Positions 43,259 through 50,542 of a stretch of DNA of 64,000 bases are shown here, in pieces. Each line of letters starts with the position of its first letter. The first letter of the stretch is position 1. This DNA is from DASRHG01 sp035650655 (lineage in GTDB: Bacteria; Desulfobacterota; Binatia; DP-6), in NCBI GenBank assembly GCA_035650655.1, contig DASRHG010000031.1, positions 10,041 through 74,040 of the forward strand, in the 5' to 3' direction. The position numbers and the translations under genes are program-made. The notes beneath the pieces were generated by a model. It was not told where the DNA came from, did no database searches, and saw nothing but the letters and a program-made list of their open reading frames with translations.

Positions 43259-46164
43259 GACGAGGCCTCCGCGCCGAGGCGGCCGAGCGCCTCGACCGCG
43301 AACGCCCGCAGCTCCGCGTCGGGCGCGTCCACGAGCCGGGCGAGCACGCCGCGCGCGCCGCCGTCGCGGAGGCGCCCGAGCGCCCAGACGGCCGCGATCC
43401 GCCCCGCCGTGTCCGCGCCGCTCGCGACGCCGCGCAGCGCGGGCGCGAGGGCCGGAAGCGGCACCGCCCCCGCGACCCACGCGCTCATCTCGCGCTCGAG
43501 CGGGCTCGCGCTCGCGAGCCCGCGGCCGAGGCAGCGCGCCGCCTCGTCCGGGTGCCGGCGCGCGAGGTCGATCAGCACGCTCGGCATGGTGTCCTGCGCG
43601 TCGTGGATCGGGAGCGCCAGGTGCTCGACGAGCGTGCAGAGCTCCTCGGGATGGCCGAGCCGCACGAGCGCCTCGGCGGCGGCGATGCGGAGGTGGGCGC
43701 CGAACGCCTCGTGGAGGAGGCCGGTCTCGCGCCGGATCACCTCGCGCAGCACGGGCACGGCCTGGGTGTCGCCGGCGAGCGCGAGCGCGCGCGCGGCGAA
43801 GAGACCCACCTTCCGCCGCGACCGCTCGACGGCGAGCCACGCGCGGAGCTTCCCGAGCGGCAGCGGCTGGGCCGTCCACCGGGCGGCGACGGGCGGCGTC
43901 GCGCGGCGCCCGAAGAGGTAGCGCTCGGTCCGTGCCCGGATCGCGAGCAGCGTGAGGGCGCTCGCCGCCTCGTCCGAGAGGCGGCCGTCCGGCCGCTCCC
44001 AGGCGTCGAGGAGGTACGTGATGGCGCGGGCGTCGCCCGCCTCGCCGAGCGTACGCACGAGGAGGAGCTCCGAGGCGCGGTCGAAGCCCCACGCGCGCAC
44101 GAGGCCGGCGACCGCCGCCGGCGCGCCGGCGCGGTCGAGGACGGCGAGCGCCGCCGCGCGCCGGCGGTCGCGGCTCGGATCCGCGAGCGCGGCGCGCACG
44201 GCCGCCGGATCGGCGAACGCGGGGCGCACGTCCGCGGCGGGCGCGGGTGCCGGGCGTCCCCGGCGCCGGCGGAGCACGTCGTAGCGCCCGAAGCGCGCGG
44301 CGAGGGCGTAGTGCTGGCGGACGTGCGCGCGGAGGAGGAAGTAGTACGCGGGCGACTCGAAGAAGAAGCCGAGGCGGCGGTTCAGCGTGACGACGTACGG
44401 GGGGCGCGCCGCGGCGAGCGCGCGGATCACCTCGGCCTCCGCGCGGTGGTCCGGCCGCCCCGGGAAGAAGTAGTCGTGCGGCGTCGGGTTCGAGCGGCCG
44501 AGGGCGAAGCTCACGAGGCCGAGCGCGGGGAACCCGAAGAGCGGCGCGTCGGGCGGCACGCGCGCCCGCAGGTACGCGAGGACGCGGTTGAGCGCCTCGA
44601 CGTCGCTCGCGCGCGCCGCCTCCACGTGCACGGGCGCCGCGCGCGCGTCGAGCGCCACCTGCGGGAGCGCGACGAGCCGGCCGCCCGCGACGGCCACCCG
44701 GCCGGCGTAGTTCGGGACGGCGGCGACGAGCGCCAGGACCGCGCCCGCCGCGCACGTCGCGCCGACGAGCGCGCGCTCGCCCTGCCCGAGCGCCGCGGCC
44801 CAGGCGCGAAGCGCCCGCCGCGTCGCCGCGGCGCCGAGGACGAGCGTCGGCGGCAGCGCGACCATGAGGTGCATCGAGTCGACGCGGGGGTACAGCTCGA
44901 CCCAGCTCGCGAGCGCGAACACGACCATCCCGAGCGCCGCCGGAGCGACGGGGCGGCGGCGCGACCGTTCGCGGACGCCGGCGAGCACCGCCGCGACCGC
45001 GACCCACGCGAGCGGCGGGGCGACGAAGAAGCCCATCATCTGCACCTGGCCGACGATCGCGCGCACGGCCCCCTCCGGCATGCGCGCGAGCCGCCACCAG
45101 AGCGCCGCGACGAGCGCGCCGGCGAGCGCGAGCCCCCAGCCGACGTGCCGCACGCGGACGCGCCGGCGCTCGGCCGCGAGCCCCGCGAGCGCGAGCCCGG
45201 CGAGGCCGAGGGCCGCGAGGAGCGCCCACCCGCCCGGGAAATCGGACGGCAGCGGATACGGCGTCGCGTACACGCGCTCGGCGCCCGAGCCGAGGAGGAG
45301 GACGTCGCGCAGGAACCGCTCCGCACCGAGGCGGTGGCAGAGCCACACGAGCCACGGCAGCGTCGGGAGGAGCGCGCCCGCGGCGACGAGGCCGATCGCG
45401 GGCCAGAGGCGAAGCGGGCGAGCGACGCGCCGGTTCGCCCACCGGAGCCGGCCGAGCACGAGCGCGATCGGCGCCGCGACGATGAGCGGAAAGCCGATGC
45501 TCACGACGTCGGAGGAGAGGAGGACGACGAGCACCGCGGCGGCAAGGACGAGGAGCGCCCGCGCGGACGGACGGTCGGGATCGCCCGCGCCCGCCGCCTC
45601 GAAGGCGAGCGTCACGCCGCAGGCGAGCACGGCGAGCACGCCGACGTTCGGCTTGAACGCGAACGCGAGCCCCGCGCCGAGGCCCGCGGCGACGAGCGCC
45701 GCCCCGCCGCCGCGGCGCAGATGGCGGTCGAACGCGGCCTGCGCCGCGAGCCAGGCGAGGGCGGCGTACCACGCCGGGTACGGGATGTCGAAGGACGCGA
45801 ACTCGCCGACGAAGCACGGAAGGAAGGCCGCCCAGCCGAGCGCCGCGACGGCGGCGAGCGCGGTGCCTGCGTACGGGCGCGCGAGCGTGAAGAGCAGCGC
45901 GACGGTCGCGGCGTTCACCGCGACCAGGGCCGAGCGGAAGACCAGCACCGACGCGCCGAAGAGGTGCGCGAGGAGCGCGTTCAGGTAGAAGGTGCCCGGC
46001 GTGTAGCCCGTGTGGAAGTCGACGTACGGCACCTGCCCGGCCACGGTCCGCGCGATCTGCGCGAGCACGAGCCCCTCGTCCTCCAGGTTGATCCCGTAGG
46101 GGACGAAGCTCCCGAAGTACGCGGCCGCGACCGCCGCGACCGCGAGCGGCGCGAGGCGCTTCAC
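43255..46164 (-). CDS. GT-C-like membrane glycosyltransferase fused to C-terminal HEAT repeats
   Basis: 969 residues from GTG at 46164 (GTGA with the upstream GT4). Residues 1-640 are a DEG-loop GT-C protein: NLEDEGLVLAQI, YVDFHTGYTPGTFYL, FAFKPNVGV, SWVELYPRVDSMHLM, and PTPHDYFFPGRPDHRAEAE. The 50518 protein shares these (YIDFKTGYGP, PHDYFFPGRPDRAEAA). From about residue 650 the sequence changes to repeated helical pairs (AAALAVLDRAGAP, LLLVRTLGEAGDARAI, RIAAAEALVRLGHPE, IAAVWALGRLRDGGARG, AFAVEALGRLG), i.e. HEAT/PBS-lyase-like repeats. The fusion is unusual and adds a soluble protein-binding scaffold, probably cytoplasmic, to a transferase. Confidence 0.85.
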   Translation of the reverse strand: MKRLAPLAVAAVAAAYFGSFVPYGINLEDEGLVLAQIARTVAGQVPYVDFHTGYTPGTFYLNALLAHLFGASVLVFRSALVAVNAATVALLFTLARPYAGTALAAVAALGWAAFLPCFVGEFASFDIPYPAWYAALAWLAAQAAFDRHLRRGGGAALVAAGLGAGLAFAFKPNVGVLAVLACGVTLAFEAAGAGDPDRPSARALLVLAAAVLVVLLSSDVVSIGFPLIVAAPIALVLGRLRWANRRVARPLRLWPAIGLVAAGALLPTLPWLVWLCHRLGAERFLRDVLLLGSGAERVYATPYPLPSDFPGGWALLAALGLAGLALAGLAAERRRVRVRHVGWGLALAGALVAALWWRLARMPEGAVRAIVGQVQMMGFFVAPPLAWVAVAAVLAGVRERSRRRPVAPAALGMVVFALASWVELYPRVDSMHLMVALPPTLVLGAAATRRALRAWAAALGQGERALVGATCAAGAVLALVAAVPNYAGRVAVAGGRLVALPQVALDARAAPVHVEAARASDVEALNRVLAYLRARVPPDAPLFGFPALGLVSFALGRSNPTPHDYFFPGRPDHRAEAEVIRALAAARPPYVVTLNRRLGFFFESPAYYFLLRAHVRQHYALAARFGRYDVLRRRRGRPAPAPAADVRPAFADPAAVRAALADPSRDRRRAAALAVLDRAGAPAAVAGLVRAWGFDRASELLLVRTLGEAGDARAITYLLDAWERPDGRLSDEAASALTLLAIRARTERYLFGRRATPPVAARWTAQPLPLGKLRAWLAVERSRRKVGLFAARALALAGDTQAVPVLREVIRRETGLLHEAFGAHLRIAAAEALVRLGHPEELCTLVEHLALPIHDAQDTMPSVLIDLARRHPDEAARCLGRGLASASPLEREMSAWVAGAVPLPALAPALRGVASGADTAGRIAAVWALGRLRDGGARGVLARLVDAPDAELRAFAVEALGRLGAEASS

Positions 46165-47279
46165 GCCGCCTCCCGGCCGCGCGCGCGCGCGGCGTCGAGG
46201 ATCGCCGAGACCTCGCGCGCGATCGCGTCCCAGCGGAAGTCGGCCGCGCGCACCTCGGCCGCGGCGCCGAGCCGCGCGCGGAGGGGGGCGTCCTCGAGCA
46301 CGCGGCGGAGCGCCGCCGCGAACGCGCCGGCGTCGCCGCGCACGAGGAGGCCCGTCTCGCCGTCGCGCACGGCGTCGCGGAGACCGGGCGCGTCGCGCAC
46401 GACGGCGGGCGTCCCGCACGCCGCCGCCTCGAGCACGGTGAGCCCCCAGCCCTCCTTCTCCGACGCCGACGCGACGACGTGCGCCGTCTGGAGGAGCCGC
46501 ACCTTCTCGTCCTCGCCGACGGCGCCGAGGAGCGCGACGCGCTCGCCGAGCGCGCTCCGCGCCACGTGGGCGCGGAGCGCCGCCATGCCGGTACCCGTCC
46601 CGGCGACGACGAGGCGCACGCCGGGCAGCGCGGCGACGGCGTCGACGAGCACGTCGAGGCGCTTGTACGGCTCGACGCGCCCGAGCGCGAGGACGGTCGG
46701 CACGGGCGCGCGGGGCGCGTCGCCCGGCCGGTAGCGCGCGCCGTCGACGCCGTTCGGGACGACACGCACGTCCGCGGGAGCGAGTCCGCCCGCCACGAGC
46801 TCGTCGCGGGTGCTCGGCGAGACGGCGATCACCGAGAGCCCGCGGTACACGAGCGGCACGAGCCGCTCGGCGGCGACGGTCGCCGCGGCGACGGGCGCCG
46901 CGACCTGGCGGAACGCCGTGCGTCCGAAGAGATGATGCACGACGACGACGAGCGGCTCCCGCACCCAGAGCCGCGCGAAGAACGGGAACTTGTTCAGGTC
47001 CTCGACGACGACGTCGACGGGCGTCCTTCGCCGGAGCCGCCGGTACGCGGCGGGCACGCGCGCGTAGTACGTGTAGCGGTTGCCGAGCCGCACGACGCGC
47101 AGGCCCGCGACCGTCTCCTCGGCGGCGGCGCCGGCGAAGGACGACGCGAGGAGCGTCACCCGGTCGCCCGCGGCGGCGAGCCGCCCGAAGACCTCCGCGA
47201 GGTGCACCTCGGCGCCGCCCGCCTGGGGATGCCGCGGATCGCGCTCGTTCAGGACGAGGACGTGGCGGCCGCCCGTCAC
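46161..47279 (-). CDS. Glycosyltransferase family 4
   Basis: 372 residues from GTG at 47279 (GTGA). GT-B fold: N-terminal GGAEVHLAEVFGRLA for acceptor side, ALGRVEPYKRLDVL opening the donor domain, and SASEKEGWGLTVLEAAACGTPAV with the E-x7-E donor-binding glutamates. A retaining transferase acting in the cytoplasm on a lipid-linked acceptor. The KR in EPYKRLD fits the diphosphate-binding site. Coupled to the DPM1-like gene upstream and the GT-C/HEAT gene downstream. Confidence 0.92.
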   Translation of the reverse strand: MTGGRHVLVLNERDPRHPQAGGAEVHLAEVFGRLAAAGDRVTLLASSFAGAAAEETVAGLRVVRLGNRYTYYARVPAAYRRLRRRTPVDVVVEDLNKFPFFARLWVREPLVVVVHHLFGRTAFRQVAAPVAAATVAAERLVPLVYRGLSVIAVSPSTRDELVAGGLAPADVRVVPNGVDGARYRPGDAPRAPVPTVLALGRVEPYKRLDVLVDAVAALPGVRLVVAGTGTGMAALRAHVARSALGERVALLGAVGEDEKVRLLQTAHVVASASEKEGWGLTVLEAAACGTPAVVRDAPGLRDAVRDGETGLLVRGDAGAFAAALRRVLEDAPLRARLGAAAEVRAADFRWDAIAREVSAILDAARARGREAA

Positions 47280-48001
47280 AGCCGCCCCGTCGCGCGCGCC
47301 AGCCGGAGCCACCAGACGATCCAGAGCGCCTCGAAGCCGACCCGCTTCGACAGCTTCGACTCGCCGACGAGCCGGTCCGTGAAGATGATCGGCACCTCGC
47401 GGATGCGGAGCCCCCGCGCCCAGCAGCGGTAGGTCGTCTCGATCTGGAAGGCGTAGCCGTTCGAGCGGACGGCGTCGAAGCGGATCGCCTCGAGCGCCGA
47501 CCGGCGCCAGCACTTGAAGCCGCCCGTCGCGTCGCGCACCGTCATGCCGGTCACGGTGCGCGCGTACCAGTTGCCGAAGTAGCTGAGCAGGAGCCGCTCG
47601 ATCGGCCAGTTCACCACCGTGATGCCGTGCACGTAGCGCGATCCGAGGACGAGGTCGTGGTGCGCCGCGAGCTCGACGAGGCGCGGCAGCATCGCCGGCG
47701 GGTGCGAGAGGTCCGCGTCCATCTGCACGACGAGGTCGGCGCCGAGGTCGAGGGCCGCGTGGAACCCCTGCTTGTAGGCCGGGCCGATCCCGCGCCGCGG
47801 GTGGTGGTTCACGAGATGCACGCGCCGGTCGCGCGCGGCGATGGCGCCGACCGCCGCCGCGGTGCCGTCGGGCGACTCGTCGTCGACGACGACCACCTCG
47901 CACTCCGTCGCCGCGAGGACCGCGGGCAGCACCTGTCCGACGTTCTCGCGCTCGTTGTAGGTCGGGATGACGACGACCGTCCGGGGCACCGCGGACGTCA
48001 T
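47276..48001 (-). CDS. Polyprenol-phosphate mannose synthase-like GT2 (DPM1)
   Basis: 241 residues from ATG at 48001. VVIPTYNERENVG, VVDDESPDGT, MDADLSHPP, RYVHGITVVNW and IIFTDRLVGESKLS are the DPM1 motifs. Very similar to the 28797 enzyme. It opens a seven-gene minus-strand run (DPM1, GT4, GT-C/HEAT, methyltransferase, methyltransferase, GT-C, YfhO) in which nearly every junction overlaps. Provides polyprenyl-phospho-sugar, probably mannose, for the GT-C members (inference). Confidence 0.92.
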   Translation of the reverse strand: MTSAVPRTVVVIPTYNERENVGQVLPAVLAATECEVVVVDDESPDGTAAAVGAIAARDRRVHLVNHHPRRGIGPAYKQGFHAALDLGADLVVQMDADLSHPPAMLPRLVELAAHHDLVLGSRYVHGITVVNWPIERLLLSYFGNWYARTVTGMTVRDATGGFKCWRRSALEAIRFDAVRSNGYAFQIETTYRCWARGLRIREVPIIFTDRLVGESKLSKRVGFEALWIVWWLRLARATGRL

Positions 48002-48043
48002 AACCGAGCGTCGCGCGGGCGGCCAGCGCCGCCCGCCGCGCCG

Positions 48044-48324
48044 CTACTCCACGATCCGCGCCGCGATCGCGCCCGCGGCGAGGCGGTGCCCGACCGCCGT
48101 GAAGTGGTCGTCGGTCCCGCGGTTCAGGTAGAGGTCCTCGGCCGCCACGCCGCGCGCGTGCATCGTGCGATGCCGGCCCGTGCGAGCCCGCCGACGATCT
48201 CCTCGTACTGCGCGCCGCGCCCGTAGAGCCCGGGCATCGGGGCCGTCGCAACGACCAGGCGCGCGCCGCTCTGCTCCGCGACCGCGCGCATCGCGCCGAA
48301 GATCGCGCCGATCGGGCGGCCTTG
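48044..48324 (-). pseudogene. SGNH hydrolase C-terminal remnant, frameshifted
   Basis: This 355-bp gap holds a broken gene. On the minus strand one frame reads GAIFGAMRAVAEQSGARLVV, then YEEIVGGLARAGIA, and stops making sense near 48165. A second frame from 48163 gives GVAAEDLYLNRG, then DDHFTAVGHRLAAG, ending at the TAG 48044-48046. The DDHF...GH piece is an SGNH block V (Asp and His). About a dozen residues expected between the two halves are missing, and the N-terminal two-thirds with the catalytic Ser is gone. The remnant faces away from dprE2, whose ATG is 33 bp beyond its upstream limit. Confidence 0.6.
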
Positions 48325-48356
48325 AGCGCGCGTCGGGCGCGTGGCAAGCGTGCGGC

Positions 48357-49103
48357 ATGGCGTTCGCGTGGCGGAGGGCGCTCGTCGTCGGCGCGTCCTC
48401 CGGGATCGGGGCGGCCGTCGCGCGCGAGCTCGGGGCGGCGGGCGTCGCCGTCGCGCTCGTCGCGCGGCGCGCGGCGGAGCTCGACGGCGTCGCGCGCGCG
48501 ATCGCGGACGCCGGCGGGAGCGCGCGCGTGTGGGTGCACGACGTGACGCACGGCGAGGAGGTGGCGGCGCTCTTCGCGACGATCGTCCGCGAGATGGGCG
48601 GGCTCGACCTCGTCGTGTACGCCGCGGGGGTGATGCCGCGCACGCCGCCGGACACCTACGATTTGGCGCGCGACCGCGAGACCGTGCTCGTGAACTTCCT
48701 CGGCGCCGTCGCCTGGCTCAACGAAGCCGCCGCCCGCTTCGGGCGTGCCGGCGCGGGGACGATCGTCGGCATCGGCTCGGTCGCCGGAGACCGCGGGCGC
48801 CGCGGCCAGCCGGTCTACGGCGCGACGAAGGCGGCGCTCGCGACCTACCTCGACGCGCTCCGCCACCGCCTCGCGCGCCGCGGCGTCGCCGTCGTCACCG
48901 TGAAGCCCGGCCCGGTCGACACCGCCATGACCCGGGGGCTCGACCGCGTGCCCTTCCGCGTGTCGGCGGAGGCGGCCGCCAAGGCGCTCCTCGCGGCGGC
49001 CGCCGCCCGCGCGCGGACCGCGTACGTGCCCCGGCGCTGGCGCCCGATCATGTTCGTCGTCCGGCGGATCCCGGCGCCGGTCTTCGAGCGCCTCGACCTA
49101 TGA
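48357..49103 (+). CDS. dprE2: Decaprenylphosphoryl-2-keto-ribose reductase-like SDR
   Basis: 248 residues from ATG at 48357. Classical SDR: VGASSGIG near residue 11, SVAGDRGRRGQPVYGATKA with the catalytic Ser, Tyr and Lys (about 140-158), and VKPGPVDTAM. The C-terminus (YVPRRWRPIMFVVRRIPAP, then VFERLDL) closely matches mycobacterial DprE2 as I recall it (WAPAAFRYVMMVLRHIPRS). DprE2 reduces the 2-keto intermediate made by DprE1 to polyprenyl-phospho-arabinose. ATGA overlap with the dprE1-like gene supports joint function. Gene order is reversed relative to mycobacteria. Confidence 0.88.
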   Translation: MAFAWRRALVVGASSGIGAAVARELGAAGVAVALVARRAAELDGVARAIADAGGSARVWVHDVTHGEEVAALFATIVREMGGLDLVVYAAGVMPRTPPDTYDLARDRETVLVNFLGAVAWLNEAAARFGRAGAGTIVGIGSVAGDRGRRGQPVYGATKAALATYLDALRHRLARRGVAVVTVKPGPVDTAMTRGLDRVPFRVSAEAAAKALLAAAAARARTAYVPRRWRPIMFVVRRIPAPVFERLDL

Positions 49104-50542
49104 CCGCCACCGCGCTCGACGCGGCGCCGGCGGCGCTCCCCGCCGCGCGCCGCGAGCGCGTGTCGGCGTGGGGCGGGGCCACGCACGTGGAGAGCTGGGT
49201 GGTCCGCCCCGAGTCGGTCGAGGGCGTCGCCGCGGCGTTCGCGTTCGCGCGGCGCCAGGGGCTCACCGTCGGCCTCCGCGGCGCGGGACAGAGCTACGGC
49301 GACGCCGCGCTCAACCGGGACGGGATCACGCTCGATCTCTCCGGGCTCCGCCGCATCCTCGCGTGGGACCCGGAGCGTGGCGTCGCACGGGTCGAGCCCG
49401 GCGTGACGATCGGGGCGCTCTGGCGGCGGACGATCGCGGACGGATGGTGGCCCGCGGTCGTGCCCGGGACGATGCACGTCTCGCTCGGGGGCGCGGCGGC
49501 GATGAACGTGCACGGAAAGAACAACTGGAAGGTCGGCCCGCTCGGCGAGCACGTCCTCGAGCTCGAGCTCCTGCTCCCGTCGGGCGAGGTCCGCCGCGTC
49601 GGGCCGGAGCACGACTCCGAGCTGTTCCACGGCGTCGTCGGGGGCTTCGGCATGCTCGGGTGCATCACGAGCGTCACGCTCGCGCTCGAGCGCGTGCACT
49701 CGGGGCTCCTCGACGTCGAGGCCGTGAGCGCGCCCTCGCTCGACGCGATGATCGACGTCTTCGAGGAGCGGCTCGCGCGCGCCGACCACCTCGTCGGCTG
49801 GGTGGACTGCTTCGCGCGCGGCCCGGCGCTCGGCCGCGGCCTCGTCCACCAGGCGAACCACCTGCCGCCCGGCGCCGACCCGATGCCGCCCGCGACGCTC
49901 CACCCCGCCGCGCAGGAGCTCCCCGCGACGCTCCTCGGCGTCGTGCCCCGCTCGCTCGTCTGGGCCGCCATGCGGCCGTTCACGAACCAGGTCGGCGGCC
50001 GGCTCGTGAACGCCGTGAAGCACCGCCTCGGGCGCCGCGAGCACGGCGCGCGCTACCGCCAGCCGCACGTGCAGTTCGCGTTCCTCCTCGACTACGTCCC
50101 GGGCTGGAAGCGCGCGTACGGCTCGGGCGGGCTCATCCAGTACCAGAGCTTCGTCCCGGCCGGCGCGGCCTCCGCCGCCTTCCGCGCGATCCTCGCGCGC
50201 GCGCAGGCGGCCGGCGAGGTCCCGCTCCTCGGCGTCTTCAAGCGCCATCGACCCGACGCCTTCCTCGTGACGCACGCGGTCGACGGCTACTCGCTCGCGC
50301 TCGACTTCCGCGTGACGGCCCGCAACCGCGCGCGGCTCTGGGCGCTCGCCGCCGACCTCGACCGCATCGTGCTCGACGCCGGCGGCCGCTTCTACTTCGC
50401 GAAGGACTCGACGCTCTCGCGCCGGAGCTTCGCGCCCTTTCTCGCGGAGGACCGCATGCGGCGCTTCCTCGCGCTCAAGCGCCGCTGCGACCCCGAGGGG
50501 CTCCTCGCGACCGACCTCTACCGCCGGCTCTTCGTCGCGTAG
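49100..50542 (+). CDS. dprE1: Decaprenylphosphoryl-beta-D-ribose oxidase-like FAD enzyme
   Basis: 480 residues. FAD_binding_4 domain then ALO-like C-terminal domain. NVHGKNNWKVGPLGEHV (His 138) matches IHGKN of M. tuberculosis DprE1 (His132 region); GLIQYQSFVP matches the Gln-Tyr-Gln substrate-site strand; FYFAKDS (Lys 435) matches YTAKDS (Lys418). The Cys387 position (NICVDF) reads SLALDF, i.e. Ala 400. It should oxidise the 2'-OH of polyprenyl-phosphoryl ribose; DprE2 completes the epimerisation to arabinose. The lipid and sugar are inferred from the family. The 3' end overlaps the convergent GT-C gene by 25 bp. Confidence 0.9.
   Translation: MTATALDAAPAALPAARRERVSAWGGATHVESWVVRPESVEGVAAAFAFARRQGLTVGLRGAGQSYGDAALNRDGITLDLSGLRRILAWDPERGVARVEPGVTIGALWRRTIADGWWPAVVPGTMHVSLGGAAAMNVHGKNNWKVGPLGEHVLELELLLPSGEVRRVGPEHDSELFHGVVGGFGMLGCITSVTLALERVHSGLLDVEAVSAPSLDAMIDVFEERLARADHLVGWVDCFARGPALGRGLVHQANHLPPGADPMPPATLHPAAQELPATLLGVVPRSLVWAAMRPFTNQVGGRLVNAVKHRLGRREHGARYRQPHVQFAFLLDYVPGWKRAYGSGGLIQYQSFVPAGAASAAFRAILARAQAAGEVPLLGVFKRHRPDAFLVTHAVDGYSLALDFRVTARNRARLWALAADLDRIVLDAGGRFYFAKDSTLSRRSFAPFLAEDRMRRFLALKRRCDPEGLLATDLYRRLFVA

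Noticed and set aside
46161..48866. A single ~900-residue protein spanning the GT4 and DPM1-like genes
   Set aside because: The DPM1-like motifs are in a different frame from the GT4 and join through a GTGA overlap, not a fusion.
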